Origin: Streptomyces sp. NBC_01210 | Lineage (GTDB): Bacteria; Actinomycetota; Actinomycetes; Streptomycetales; Streptomycetaceae | DNA length: 64,000 nt | Direction: 5' to 3' | NCBI RefSeq assembly: GCF_036010325.1 | Contig: NZ_CP108549.1 | Location: 2,232,001-2,296,000 of the forward strand | In this document: positions 48,062-56,860 of the stretch, in pieces | How positions within the stretch are numbered: position 1 is the stretch's first letter | Layout: each line of letters begins with the position of its first letter | Program-made: the position numbers and the translations under genes | Notes under the pieces: generated by a model | What the model was told of the DNA's origin: nothing | What the model saw: only the letters and a program-made list of their open reading frames with translations | Database searches by the model: none

Positions 48062-48822
48062 GCGGATACGCCACCCTTCGTGTATGCCTCGTAGCCCTCG
48101 GCCTCGAGCTTGTCGGCGAGCTCGGCGCCGCCGGACTCGGCGATGCGGCCGTTCGCGAACACGTGCACGAAGTCGGGCGTGATGTAGCGCAGGATGCGCG
48201 TGTAGTGGGTGATCAGCAGGGTGCCGACCTCGCCGGTCTCACGGACGCGGTTGACGCCCTCGGAGACCTGACGCAGCGCGTCGACGTCCAGACCGGAGTC
48301 GGTCTCGTCCAGGATCGCGATCTTCGGCTTGAGGAGCTCCAGCTGAAGGATCTCGTGGCGCTTCTTCTCACCGCCGGAGAAGCCCTCGTTGACATTGCGC
48401 TCGGCGAAGGCCGGGTCCATCTGGAGCTGCTCCATCGCGGACTTGACCTCCTTCACCCAGGTACGCAGCTTGGGGGCCTCGCCGCGGATCGCCGTCGCCG
48501 ACGTACGCAGGAAGTTGGAGACCGAGACGCCGGGGACCTCGACCGGGTACTGCATGGCCAGGAACATGCCGGCGCGGGCGCGCTCGTCGACGGTCATCTC
48601 CAGGACGTCCTCGCCGTCCAGAGTCACGGTGCCACTGGTGATCGTGTACTTGGGGTGGCCCGCGATGGAGTACGCGAGGGTCGACTTGCCGGAGCCGTTG
48701 GGGCCCATGATGGCGTGGGTCTCGCCCTGCTTCACGGTCAGGTCGACGCCCTTGAGGATCTCCCGGGGGCCGTTCTCGGCCTCGACGGAGACGTGCAGGT
48801 CGCGGATTTCAAGCGTTGCCAT
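48058..48822 (-). CDS. sufC: Fe-S assembly ATPase SufC
   Basis: 254 residues from the ATG at 48822; upstream extension would read through the Rieske gene. ABC ATPase without membrane partner: Walker A GPNGSGKST, SufC-type Q-loop and FLAMQYPVEVPGVSVSNFLR, signature FSGGEKKRHEILQL, Walker B IAILDETDSGLDVDAL and ITHYTRILRYI. It powers conformational change of the SufB-SufD scaffold. Lies 8 bp after the Rieske ferredoxin gene. Confidence 0.96.
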   Translation of the reverse strand: MATLEIRDLHVSVEAENGPREILKGVDLTVKQGETHAIMGPNGSGKSTLAYSIAGHPKYTITSGTVTLDGEDVLEMTVDERARAGMFLAMQYPVEVPGVSVSNFLRTSATAIRGEAPKLRTWVKEVKSAMEQLQMDPAFAERNVNEGFSGGEKKRHEILQLELLKPKIAILDETDSGLDVDALRQVSEGVNRVRETGEVGTLLITHYTRILRYITPDFVHVFANGRIAESGGAELADKLEAEGYEAYTKGGVSA

Positions 48823-48829
48823 GGGTGAC

Positions 48830-49150
48830 TCAGGACTCCTGGGTGACGGAGACGAGCACATCGTCCCCTTCGATCTTGACGGGGTATACGGGCACGGGGC
48901 GTGTCGCGGGCAGTCCGGACGGCTTGCCGGTACGGAGGTCGAAGCTGGAGCCGTGGAGCCAGCACTCGATCTGGCAGTCCTCCACCTCGCCCTCGGACAG
49001 CGAGACATTCGCGTGCGAACAGATGTCGTTGATCGCGAACACTTCGCCGCACGTGCGGACGACGGAGACCGGCGTGCCGTCGAGTTCCACCCGCTTCGGG
49101 GTGTCCTCCTCCAGCTCGCTCAGCCCACAGGCTCGGACGAAGGCTGTCAT
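48830..49150 (-). CDS. Rieske [2Fe-2S] ferredoxin of the suf operon
   Basis: 106 residues from the ATG at 49150, one base overlapping the sufD stop (TGATG). The cluster motif is complete: C-x-H in NDICSHANVSLSEGEV and C-x-x-H in DCQIECWLHGSSFDLRTG, like the ferredoxin subunits of non-heme oxygenases. In actinobacterial suf operons this small ferredoxin sits between sufD and sufC; it may supply electrons for cluster building or repair. Confidence 0.94.
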   Translation of the reverse strand: MTAFVRACGLSELEEDTPKRVELDGTPVSVVRTCGEVFAINDICSHANVSLSEGEVEDCQIECWLHGSSFDLRTGKPSGLPATRPVPVYPVKIEGDDVLVSVTQES

Positions 49151-50331
49151 CAGACGGACGCCTCCAGCTCCGCGTCGATCTTGGCGAGCAGGCGCTCCTC
49201 GAGATCGGGCAGGCCGATCTTCTGGACCAGCTCGGCGAAGAAGCCTCGGACCACCAGGCGGCGCGCCTCGTCGGCCGGGATGCCACGGGACTGCAGATAG
49301 AAGAGCTGCTCGTCGTCGAAGCGGCCGGTGGCGGAGGCGTGACCGGCGCCGACGATCTCGCCGGTCTCGATCTCCAGGTTCGGTACGGAGTCGACGCGCG
49401 CGCCGTCCGTGAGGACGAGGTTGCGGTTCATCTCGTACGTGTCCGTGCCCTCGGCCCTGGCCTCGATCAGGACGTCGCCGATCCACACCGCGTGCGCGTC
49501 CTGGCCCTGCAGCGCGCCCTTGTAGGCGGCGTTGGAGCGACAGTGCGGGGCGTTGTGGTCGACCATGAGGCGGTGCTCCTGGTGCTGACCCTGGTCGGTG
49601 AAGTACAGACCGAAGAGCTCGGCCTCGCCGCCGGTGCCCGCGTAGGAAACACGCGGGTGCAGGCGTACGACATCGCCGCCGAAGGTGACGACGATCGACT
49701 TGAAGGAGGCGTCCCGGCCGACCAGCGCATTGTGCTGGGAGACGTGGACGGCCTTGTCGTCCCAGTCCTGGACGGAGACGACGGTGAGCTTCGCCCCGTC
49801 GCCGAGCAGGTAGTCGACATTGGAGGCGAGCACCGCGTCACCTGTGTGGTCGATGACCACGACGGCCTCGGCGAAGGCGCCGAGCTCGATGACCTGGTGG
49901 GCGTAGGCGGTGCCGCCCTCGCCGTGCACGGCGATGCGGACCGGCTCGGTGAGCACGGTGTCCTTGGGCACGGTGACGACCGAGGCCGTCTCGAAGGAGG
50001 AGTACGCCTGGGCGGCGACACGGTCCACCGGGGTGCCCGCCTTGCCGAGCCGCGCGTCGTCACGGCCGACGGTCTCGATGATGACGCCCTCGGGGGCGTC
50101 GATCGCGACCTTGATGGCGCTGCCGGTCGCGACGGCGGTGCCGTTGTGCAGACCGGCCAGCCGCTCCAGCGGAGTGAAGCGCCACTCCTCCTCGCGGCCG
50201 TGCGGCACCGGGAAGTCCGCCACGTCGAAGGACGGCGGCGCACTCATGCGGGTGGCGACGGTCGACTCGGCGGCCACCGCGATCGAACCGGCAGTGGTGG
50301 AGCCCGCCGGAATGTTCTGAGCCTCAGCCAT
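49150..50331 (-). CDS. sufD: Fe-S assembly scaffold protein SufD
   Basis: 393 residues. SufBD beta-helix core: VVSVQDWDDKAVHVSQHNALVGRDASFKSIVVTFGGDVVRLHPRV, then LFGLYFTDQGQHQEHRLMVDHNAPHCRSNAAYKG, and VGAGHASATGRFDDEQLFYLQSRGIPADEARRLVVRGF near the C-terminus. It forms the SufB-SufC2-SufD scaffold complex. Sixty-one bp separate it from sufB. Confidence 0.96.
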   Translation of the reverse strand: MAEAQNIPAGSTTAGSIAVAAESTVATRMSAPPSFDVADFPVPHGREEEWRFTPLERLAGLHNGTAVATGSAIKVAIDAPEGVIIETVGRDDARLGKAGTPVDRVAAQAYSSFETASVVTVPKDTVLTEPVRIAVHGEGGTAYAHQVIELGAFAEAVVVIDHTGDAVLASNVDYLLGDGAKLTVVSVQDWDDKAVHVSQHNALVGRDASFKSIVVTFGGDVVRLHPRVSYAGTGGEAELFGLYFTDQGQHQEHRLMVDHNAPHCRSNAAYKGALQGQDAHAVWIGDVLIEARAEGTDTYEMNRNLVLTDGARVDSVPNLEIETGEIVGAGHASATGRFDDEQLFYLQSRGIPADEARRLVVRGFFAELVQKIGLPDLEERLLAKIDAELEASV

Positions 50332-50392
50332 GGCTGTCGTCTTGCTCTCTTCCTACGTCGAAAAACAGTCGCTGCTCTGGGAGGGCGGGGCC

Positions 50393-51814
50393 TTAGCCGA
50401 CCGACCCCTCCATCTGCAGCTCGATCAGCCGGTTGAGCTCCAGCGCGTACTCCATGGGCAGTTCCTTGGCGATCGGCTCGACGAAACCGCGCACGATCAT
50501 CGCCATCGCCTCGAACTCCGTCATACCGCGGCTCATCAGGTAGAAGAGCTGGTCGTCGGAGACCTTGGAGACGGTGGCCTCGTGGCCCATGGACACGTCG
50601 TCCTCGCGGACGTCCACGTACGGGTAGGTGTCGGAGCGGGAGATCGTGTCGACCAGCAGCGCATCACAGAGCACATTGGACTTCGCGCCCGGCGCGCCCT
50701 CGCCGATCTCGATCAGACCGCGGTAGGAGGTACGGCCGCCGCCTCGCGCCACCGACTTGGAGACGATGTTGGAGGAGGTGTTCGGGGCCATGTGGACCAT
50801 CTTGGCGCCGGCGTCCTGGTGCTGGCCCTCGCCCGCGAAGGCGATGGACAGGGTCTCGCCCTTGGCGTGCTCGCCCATCAGGTAGACAGCCGGGTACTTC
50901 ATGGTGACCTTGGAGCCGATGTTGCCGTCGACCCACTCCATGGTCGCGCCCTCGTACGCCACAGCGCGCTTGGTGACCAGGTTGTAGACGTTGTTCGACC
51001 AGTTCTGGATCGTCGTGTAGCGGCAGCGGCCGCCCTTCTTGACGATGATCTCGACGACCGCGCTGTGCAGCGAGTCCGAGGAGTAGATCGGGGCGGTGCA
51101 GCCCTCGACGTAGTGGACGTAGGCGTCCTCGTCGACGATGATCAGCGTCCGCTCGAACTGGCCCATGTTCTCCGTGTTGATACGGAAGTAGGCCTGCAGC
51201 GGGATGTCGACCTGGACACCCTTCGGCACGTAGATGAACGAGCCACCGGACCACACGGCGGAGTTCAGCGAGGCGAACTTGTTGTCGCCGACCGGGATGA
51301 CGGTGCCGAAGTACTCCTGGAAGAGCTCCGGGTGCTCCTTCAGCGCGGTGTCCGTGTCGAGGAAGATGACGCCCTGCTCCTCCAGGTCCTCACGGATCTG
51401 GTGGTAGACGACCTCGGACTCGTACTGGGCGGCGACACCGGCGACCAGGCGCTGCTTCTCCGCCTCCGGGATGCCGAGCTTGTCGTACGTGTTCTTGATG
51501 TCCTCGGGCAGGTCCTCCCAGGACTCCGCCTGCTTCTCCGTGGACCGCACGAAGTACTTGATGTTGTCGAAGTCGATGCCCGACAGGTCCGAGCCCCAGC
51601 TCGGCATGGGCTTCTTGTCGAACAGCCGCAGGCCCTTGAGCCGCAGCTTCAGCATCCACTCCGGCTCGTTCTTCTTCTCCGAGATGTCGCGGACGACCGC
51701 CTCGGAGAGGCCGCGCTTGGCCGCGGCACCGGCCGCGTCGGAGTCGGCCCAGCCGAATTCGTACGTACCCAGGCCCTCGAGTTCGGGGTGGGCAGTCTCC
51801 GTGGGGAGAGTCAT
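50393..51814 (-). CDS. sufB: Fe-S assembly scaffold protein SufB
   Basis: 473 residues, normal for SufB. Conserved segments: [84 protein letters not shown] with a conserved Cys, and [23 protein letters not shown] with the C-terminal Glu/His region. It is where the nascent cluster is built. No intein is present, unlike mycobacterial SufB. Its ATG overlaps the sufR stop (ATGA). Confidence 0.97.
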   Translation of the reverse strand: MTLPTETAHPELEGLGTYEFGWADSDAAGAAAKRGLSEAVVRDISEKKNEPEWMLKLRLKGLRLFDKKPMPSWGSDLSGIDFDNIKYFVRSTEKQAESWEDLPEDIKNTYDKLGIPEAEKQRLVAGVAAQYESEVVYHQIREDLEEQGVIFLDTDTALKEHPELFQEYFGTVIPVGDNKFASLNSAVWSGGSFIYVPKGVQVDIPLQAYFRINTENMGQFERTLIIVDEDAYVHYVEGCTAPIYSSDSLHSAVVEIIVKKGGRCRYTTIQNWSNNVYNLVTKRAVAYEGATMEWVDGNIGSKVTMKYPAVYLMGEHAKGETLSIAFAGEGQHQDAGAKMVHMAPNTSSNIVSKSVARGGGRTSYRGLIEIGEGAPGAKSNVLCDALLVDTISRSDTYPYVDVREDDVSMGHEATVSKVSDDQLFYLMSRGMTEFEAMAMIVRGFVEPIAKELPMEYALELNRLIELQMEGSVG

Positions 51815-52551
51815 GCGGGGTTCCTCCCGGCCGTGCTTGCAGATGCTGATGGTGTGGTGGTCTGGGGTGAGCTGTGCGGGATGAACGTCGTGCAGACGCC
51901 GTCACCATGGGCGATGGTGGCCAGACGCTGTACATGCGTTCCCAGAAGACGCGAGAAGACCTCGGTCTCCGCCTCGCACAGCTGCGGGTACTGCTCGGCG
52001 ACATGGGCCACCGGGCAGTGGTGCTGACAGAGCTGCTGGCCGACCGGTGCGTTACGCGCCGTAGCAGCGTACCCGTCGACACTCAGGGCCTTGGCCAGCG
52101 CTTCGGTGCGCTCCTCGGGTGCCGCGGCGTCCACCGCCTTGCGGTAGACCTCAGCCTGCGTGCCCATCCGGTCCCGGGCAAAGGCGGCGACGGCCGCCTC
52201 TCCCGCCGCACCGCCACCCGCGGCCCGCTCGATCCACCGGAGCGCGTCGACGGCCAGCGTGTCGTACGACTGGTCGAAGGCGTCCCGGCCGCAGTCGGTG
52301 AGGGCGAACACCTTGGCGGGTCGCCCCCGGGTGCGTGCGCCGTAGATCCGCTGCTCACGGGGCTCAACGACATTGTCGGAGACGAGCGAGTCGAGGTGAC
52401 GGCGTACGGCTGCCTGGGTGAGGCCGAGGCGCGTCGCGAGGTCGGCCACGGTGGACGGGCCGTGGTCCAGGACGGATCGCGCGACCCGGTTGCGTGTGGA
52501 GCGCTCCCCGGTCGCGAGTTCCTCGTGAGGAGCCTCGCCAACGTTTTTCAC
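51811..52551 (-). CDS. sufR: Fe-S sensing repressor SufR
   Basis: 246 residues from a GTG at 52551. DNA-binding winged helix [30 protein letters not shown] with wing [17 protein letters not shown]. The cluster-binding region [21 protein letters not shown] holds the three conserved cysteines, a hallmark of SufR. It senses Fe-S cluster sufficiency and represses the suf operon, of which it is the first gene (ATGA overlap with sufB). An extended frame upstream (to 52623) is rejected because it would cover the operator region. Confidence 0.95.
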   Translation of the reverse strand: MKNVGEAPHEELATGERSTRNRVARSVLDHGPSTVADLATRLGLTQAAVRRHLDSLVSDNVVEPREQRIYGARTRGRPAKVFALTDCGRDAFDQSYDTLAVDALRWIERAAGGGAAGEAAVAAFARDRMGTQAEVYRKAVDAAAPEERTEALAKALSVDGYAATARNAPVGQQLCQHHCPVAHVAEQYPQLCEAETEVFSRLLGTHVQRLATIAHGDGVCTTFIPHSSPQTTTPSASASTAGRNPA

Positions 52552-52564
52552 AACGCCATTGTTG
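52551..52564. promoter_or_regulatory. Candidate SufR operator at the sufR start
   Basis: CAACGCCATTGTTG (CAAC and GTTG arms with 6-bp spacer) begins at the first base of the sufR start codon. Its position over the translation or transcription start is suitable for autorepression. The dyad is short, so the call is tentative. Confidence 0.3.
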
Positions 52565-52699
52565 CGTAATTCCTCCGACCATGACAACCGACGTCCAAGG
52601 GGTGATCCGGTGCGCTTCATCACTAAGGGTTACCTAAGCACCGGGGCGTGCCGGGCCCCGCGCCCCGGGGCCCCCGGCCCCCCGCCTAGACTTCCCGGC

Positions 52700-53626
52700 A
52701 TGCGAAGCGAGCCCGTCGTCCAGATCCGTGGCCTGGTCAAGCGGTACGGATCCAAGACGGCCGTGGACGGCCTCGATCTCGAGGTCCGCCAGGGCTCCGT
52801 GACCGCCGTCCTCGGCCCCAACGGAGCCGGCAAGACCACCACCATCGAGACCTGCGAGGGCTACCGGCGCGCCGACGCGGGCACGGTTCGCGTCCTGGGC
52901 CTCGACCCCGTCGCCGACGCCGGCAGACTCCGCCCCCGGATCGGCGTGATGCTCCAGTCCGGCGGCGTGTACTCGGGGGCCCGCGCCGACGAGATGCTGC
53001 GCCATATGGCCAAGCTGCACGCGCATCCGCTGGATGCGGACGCGCTGATGGAACGGCTGGGTCTCGGCAGCTGCGGCCGTACGACCTACCGCCGGCTCTC
53101 CGGCGGCCAGCAACAGCGGCTCGCGCTGGCGATGGCCGTCGTCGGCCGCCCCGAACTCGTCTTCCTGGACGAGCCGACCGCCGGCCTCGACCCGCAGGCC
53201 CGCCGGTCCACCTGGGAGCTCGTACGCGAACTCCGGGCCGACGGCGTCTCGACCGTTCTCACCACCCACTTCATGGACGAGGCCGAGGAGCTCGCCGACG
53301 ATGTCGCGATCATCGACGCGGGCCGGGTCATCGCCGAGGGCAGCCCCGAGGAGCTGTGCCGGGGCGGCGCCGAGAACACGCTGCGTTTCACCGGGCGGCC
53401 GGGGCTGGACCTCGGCTCGCTGCTCAAGGCACTGCCGGACGGTACTGCGGCGGCCGAGCTCACGCCCGGGGCGTACCGGATCACGGGCGAGGTCGGTCCG
53501 CAGCTGCTGGCGACCGTCACGTCCTGGTGCGCACAGCACGGTGTGATGCCGGACGGGATCGCCGTCGAGCGCCACACCCTCGAGGATGTCTTTCTTGAGC
53601 TCACCGGCAAGGAGCTGCGTTCATGA
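52700..53626 (+). CDS. ABC transporter ATP-binding protein (ABC-2 type exporter)
   Basis: 308 residues from the ATG at 52700. Walker A GPNGAGKTT, Q-loop GVMLQSGGVYSGARADEML, signature RLSGGQQQRLALAMAV, Walker B LVFLDEPTAGLDPQARR and H-loop TTHFMDEAEEL, with a C-terminal DrrA-like extension (residues 220-308). It drives export of a drug or lipid with the permease at 53807. Its stop ATGA is the first of three such junctions; a 92-bp duplication separates it from the permease. Divergent from sufR. Confidence 0.94.
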   Translation: MRSEPVVQIRGLVKRYGSKTAVDGLDLEVRQGSVTAVLGPNGAGKTTTIETCEGYRRADAGTVRVLGLDPVADAGRLRPRIGVMLQSGGVYSGARADEMLRHMAKLHAHPLDADALMERLGLGSCGRTTYRRLSGGQQQRLALAMAVVGRPELVFLDEPTAGLDPQARRSTWELVRELRADGVSTVLTTHFMDEAEELADDVAIIDAGRVIAEGSPEELCRGGAENTLRFTGRPGLDLGSLLKALPDGTAAAELTPGAYRITGEVGPQLLATVTSWCAQHGVMPDGIAVERHTLEDVFLELTGKELRS

Positions 53627-53718
53627 AGTGGGACGACACCGGGCTCGACCGGGGGTCCGGGGGTTGCCCCCCGGGAAGACACAGCCTTGAGCTCACCGGC
53701 AAGGAGCCGCGTTCATGA
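53623..53718 (+). CDS. Micro-ORF 1 created by the 92-bp duplication
   Basis: A 31-codon frame beginning at the ATG that overlaps the ATPase stop (ATGA at 53623-53626) and ending in another ATGA at 53715-53718. It starts MKWDDTGLDRGSGG and ends with the ATPase tail LELTGKEPRS. The peptide itself is unlikely to have a function, but its translation would keep ribosomes coupled from the ATPase toward the permease. Ribosome binding sequence (CAAGGAGC) precedes it 8 nt upstream. Confidence 0.5.
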   Translation: MKWDDTGLDRGSGGCPPGRHSLELTGKEPRS

Positions 53719-53810
53719 AGTGGGACGACACCGGGCTCGACCGGGGGTCCGGGGGTTGCCCCCCGGGAAGACACAGCCTTGAGCTCACCGGCAAGGAGCC
53801 GCGTTCATGA
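53715..53810 (+). CDS. Micro-ORF 2 created by the 92-bp duplication
   Basis: A second copy of the 31-codon frame, identical to the first. Its start overlaps the stop of micro-ORF 1, and its stop overlaps the permease ATG at 53807. The same CAAGGAGC site precedes it. Together the two frames maintain an unbroken chain of ATGA couplings across the 180-bp insertion. Confidence 0.5.
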   Translation: MKWDDTGLDRGSGGCPPGRHSLELTGKEPRS

Positions 53811-54592
53811 GCCTCGGTACGTACACGCCGAAGCCCGGCGCCGCGCCGCTGCCCCGCATGATCGCGGCGCAGACCGCGTTCGAGACGAGGATGCTCCTGC
53901 GCAACGGCGAGCAGCTGCTGCTCACCGTCGTCATCCCGTCGCTGCTGCTGGTCCTCTTCTCGACGGTCGACATCCTCACTCTGCCCACGGAGACAACGGG
54001 CGGCAGCGGCAAAGCCGTCGACTTCCTGGCGCCCGGCGTGCTCGCACTCGCCGTGATGTCCACCGCCTTCACCGGCCAGGCCATCGCGACCGGCTTCGAG
54101 CGGCGGTACGGAGTGCTCAAGCGGCTCGGCGCATCGCCGCTCCCCCGATGGGCCCTGATGAGCGCCAAGACGCTCTCCGTCCTGGCCACCGAAGTCCTCC
54201 AGATCGTGCTGCTGACCGTCATCGCCTTCGCGCTCGGCTGGTCCCCGCACGGCAACCCCGTCTCCGTACTCCTGCTGCTCGTCCTCGGCACCGCCGCCTT
54301 CTCCGGCCTCGGTCTGCTGATGGCCGGGACGCTCAAGGCCGAGGCCACCCTGGCCGCCGCCAACCTGGTCTTTCTGCTGCTCCTGGTGGGCGGCGGAGTG
54401 ATCGTGCCGCTGGACAGGTTCCCGGACGGCGTCCAGTCGGTGCTCGCGCTGCTGCCGATCTCGGCGCTCTCGGACGGTCTGCGCGATGTGCTCCAGCACG
54501 GCGCGGGAGTGCCGTGGGGCGATCTCGGGATCCTCGCCGTCTGGGCTGTGCTCGGACTCGGCGCCGCCGCGCGGCTCTTCCGCTGGGACTGA
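53807..54592 (+). CDS. ABC-2 type transporter permease
   Basis: 261 residues with six membrane helices (about residues 38-58, 70-90, 115-145, 150-175, 182-200 and 235-255). ABC-2 family segments include MIAAQTAFETRMLLRNGEQLLLTVVIPSLLLVLF, GFERRYGVLKRLGASPLPRW and PLDRFPDGVQSVLALLPISALSDGLR. It forms the export channel with the ATPase at 52700. Its ATG overlaps the stop of micro-ORF 2. Confidence 0.92.
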   Translation: MSLGTYTPKPGAAPLPRMIAAQTAFETRMLLRNGEQLLLTVVIPSLLLVLFSTVDILTLPTETTGGSGKAVDFLAPGVLALAVMSTAFTGQAIATGFERRYGVLKRLGASPLPRWALMSAKTLSVLATEVLQIVLLTVIAFALGWSPHGNPVSVLLLLVLGTAAFSGLGLLMAGTLKAEATLAAANLVFLLLLVGGGVIVPLDRFPDGVQSVLALLPISALSDGLRDVLQHGAGVPWGDLGILAVWAVLGLGAAARLFRWD

Positions 54593-54641
54593 CCCACGGG
54601 CCAGTATGAGCCTGCCAAGATCCGCACGGTGGGAGGCCTCG

Positions 54642-55751
54642 ATGGAGCGGACTGCCGCACTGCGACTGGACGCGGAGTGGGCGAAGGTCAGGTCCGGCAG
54701 GGCCGGAGCCTCCCCCCGGGAGCGCGAGCGCATGCTGACCGACCTGATCGCCGCGCTCGCCGCGCACGCCGCGGACGACCTCTCGCTCACCGCCCGGCTG
54801 AGCCTGCGGTACGGCGATCTGGCCCGCCACCACTTCGACACCGGTCGCCGCGACGACGCGCTGACCGCCGTCGACGAGGCGATCCGGCGCTGCGAGGAGC
54901 CGGCCAGACATGACGAGGAGCACGCCCGTTGGTACGCCCGCGCGCTGATCAGTCAGGCCGTCTATCTGGCCGAGCCGCTCAGCGACGAGCTGGGTCTGCC
55001 TCGCTACGCCCTCCATCCGATGGGCGAGCAGCCCTTGTCCGGTGACCGCGAGGACGGACTCGCCGCCCTGGCGGCAACCCGCCGTGCCATCGAGGTCTGG
55101 GAGCGCCTCGAACGCTCGGACCCGCGCAACCAGGAGGGCCTCGCTCAGGCGCATGCCTTCCTCGGCGACCGGTTGGAGGAGCTGGGCCTGCCGGTGGAGG
55201 CTGCGTCCTGGGCCGTACGGGCCGAGCGTGAGTTCCACGCCCTGTGGTCTGCACCCGACCCGCGCGAGGCGGCGCATGCGGTGGCCCTTGAGCACCTCGA
55301 CGACCAGCTGGAACGCAGACTGCGGCGCTGCCCTTTCGACGGCGGCCTGACACATCTGCGGGCGCAGGACCTGCTTCCGGAGCGGCTGCTGCCGCTCGCG
55401 GTCCTGGCGGCACGGATCGAGGGCGTGGATCCGGATGCGATCGCCGAAGGGCTGGGGCTGGACGGAGCGGAGGTCCGGCGGATCCTGCGGGCGCGGTCGT
55501 GGCGGGCCGTGTGGCGGTTCGACGTACGGGACGGCGCCGATGCGTCCTGGACCCCGATGACGTACCCGTGGCGTGGCACGGACGCCGTCACGGACCGCAG
55601 CGCGGAGGCGGTGGCGGCGGAGCTGACCGACGCGTTCCTGCACTCGCCCGACCGCCCGCCGTCCTCGGTGCACTGGCGTATCGCCGTGTGGTGGGAGGAG
55701 GAGGACCATCTCGACGGCTCGCGCTTCCGGCTGGCGTACCCGCCGTCCTGA
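54642..55751 (+). CDS. TPR-like helical protein of unknown function
   Basis: 369 residues from the ATG at 54642 with GGGAGG 6 nt upstream; an ATG at 54606 in frame is less well placed. The N-terminal 220 or so residues are helical and TPR-like (LTARLSLRYGDLARHHFDTG, EEHARWYARALISQAVYLAE, QAHAFLGDRLEELGLPVEAA). The C-terminal part (VDPDAIAEGLGLDGAEVRRIL, then WRIAVWWEEEDHLDGSRFRL) looks like a separate small domain. No known family recognised. It is 50 bp downstream of the permease and may be co-transcribed. Confidence 0.8.
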   Translation: MERTAALRLDAEWAKVRSGRAGASPRERERMLTDLIAALAAHAADDLSLTARLSLRYGDLARHHFDTGRRDDALTAVDEAIRRCEEPARHDEEHARWYARALISQAVYLAEPLSDELGLPRYALHPMGEQPLSGDREDGLAALAATRRAIEVWERLERSDPRNQEGLAQAHAFLGDRLEELGLPVEAASWAVRAEREFHALWSAPDPREAAHAVALEHLDDQLERRLRRCPFDGGLTHLRAQDLLPERLLPLAVLAARIEGVDPDAIAEGLGLDGAEVRRILRARSWRAVWRFDVRDGADASWTPMTYPWRGTDAVTDRSAEAVAAELTDAFLHSPDRPPSSVHWRIAVWWEEEDHLDGSRFRLAYPPS

Positions 55752-55810
55752 CCGCACCGGCAGGATTCGCCGGACCGGACCCCTCGTGAAAACGTGCACA
55801 ATCGTCCGCC

Positions 55811-55816
55811 TACGAT
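55811..55816 (+). promoter_or_regulatory. -10 box for leaderless ctaA
   Basis: TACGAT ends 7 nt before the ctaA GTG at 55824. No Shine-Dalgarno lies between, so the transcript probably starts at the start codon. No obvious -35 box. Confidence 0.5.
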
Positions 55817-55823
55817 AGGGCCC

Positions 55824-56783
55824 GTGCAGACCCCTCTCGCCCATATCGCCCAGCGCTGGACGCCCACGCCCCAAACGCTCCGGCGCGCCGCGCTCTCCGC
55901 CGTCGTGATGAGCGTGGTCATCATCGTCACCGGTGGCGCGGTCCGGCTGACCAGCTCCGGTCTCGGCTGCGACACCTGGCCGAAGTGCACGGACGACAGC
56001 CTCTTCGCCACCCCCGAGCAGGGCATCAACGGCGCGATCGAGTTCGGCAACCGGATGCTGACATACGTCCTGTCGGCGGCGGTCGGCTGGGCGATCGTCG
56101 CGGCCCGCGCCACCAAGCCGCTGCGGCGCGGGCTGACCCGGCTCGCCTGGTCACAGTTCTGGATCGTGATGGGCAACGCCGTGCTCGGCGGCATCACGGT
56201 CTGGGCGGGCCTCAACCCCTGGACCGTGGCCGGGCACTTCCTGCTCGCCACCGGGCTGCTCACGGTCGCCACCATTACCTGGCAGCGCACCCGCGAGGGC
56301 GACGGCACACCGCGCCCGCGCGTCCCGCGCCCGGTCCGCAAGCTGTCCTGGGCGATCGTCGCCGTCTCGGCGCTGCTCGTCGCGCTGGGCACGACGGTGA
56401 CCGGTTCCGGCAAGCACGCCGGCGACAGCAGCGACGTACCGCGGATGCCGTGGGGCTGGGCCGCCGCCGCACATGTCCACGCCTTCGCCGCCTGGGCGGT
56501 CTGCGCGCTGGCCGTGGCGATGTGGCTGGTGCTACGGGTGGTCGACGCCCCCGACGACACCCGGGCGCGCGCCCGCGACCTGCTGATCGTGCTGCTCGCC
56601 CAGGGCGCCATCGGCTATGTCCAGTACTTCACGCAGGTCCCGGAGGCCCTGGTCGCCGCCCATATGCTCGGCTCCGCGGTGATGTGGATCGCGGTGGTGC
56701 GCCTCGCGCTGAGCCTGCGCGAGCGTCCGCAGAGCAACGCGGAGATCCCGGCCCGGACCGACTCGGCGCTCTCCAACGTCTGA
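55824..56783 (+). CDS. ctaA: Heme A synthase (COX15/CtaA)
   Basis: 319 residues from a GTG at 55824. Eight membrane helices. Conserved residues: VIIVTGGAVRLTSSGLGCDTWPKCTD (the Cys pair in the first loop), INGAIEFGNRMLTYVLS with the heme-region Glu and Asn, WTVAGHFLLATGLL with a heme-ligand His, and HVHAFAAWAVCALAV plus QVPEALVAAHMLGSAVMW in the second half. It oxidises heme O to heme A for cytochrome c oxidase. ctaB lies 1.7 kb away on the other strand. Confidence 0.95.
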   Translation: MQTPLAHIAQRWTPTPQTLRRAALSAVVMSVVIIVTGGAVRLTSSGLGCDTWPKCTDDSLFATPEQGINGAIEFGNRMLTYVLSAAVGWAIVAARATKPLRRGLTRLAWSQFWIVMGNAVLGGITVWAGLNPWTVAGHFLLATGLLTVATITWQRTREGDGTPRPRVPRPVRKLSWAIVAVSALLVALGTTVTGSGKHAGDSSDVPRMPWGWAAAAHVHAFAAWAVCALAVAMWLVLRVVDAPDDTRARARDLLIVLLAQGAIGYVQYFTQVPEALVAAHMLGSAVMWIAVVRLALSLRERPQSNAEIPARTDSALSNV

Positions 56784-56850
56784 CGGACGAGCATCTGACG
56801 GGCAGGCGTCCGACGGGCAGTCGTCCGGCGGGTAATCGTCCGGCGGTCAG
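56776..56850. repeat. 15-bp repeat, five units, at the ctaA end
   Basis: Five successive 15-bp units of the type GCGTCCGACGGGCAG (56776, 56791, 56806, 56821, 56836), with two to five changes each. The first unit contains the ctaA stop codon. Non-coding otherwise. Confidence 0.75.
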
Positions 56851-56860
56851 GGCCTGGCCG

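Larger units (their letters stand above)
53594..53811 (+). repeat. 92-bp tandem duplication at the ATPase-permease junction
   Basis: Units 53594-53685 and 53686-53777 and a partial third unit 53778-53811 repeat with a 92-bp period; the only difference seen is CTG versus CCG in the last codons. Each unit carries the ATPase C-terminal codons (ELTGKE-RS), an ATGA, and a GC hairpin (ccgggggttgccccccgg type). Originally the ATPase stop probably overlapped the permease start directly. Confidence 0.95.

Noticed and set aside
52551..52623. Longer SufR starting at 52623
   Set aside because: The extra 24 residues cover the intergenic operator-like sequence and do not resemble SufR N-termini; the GTG at 52551 is preferred.
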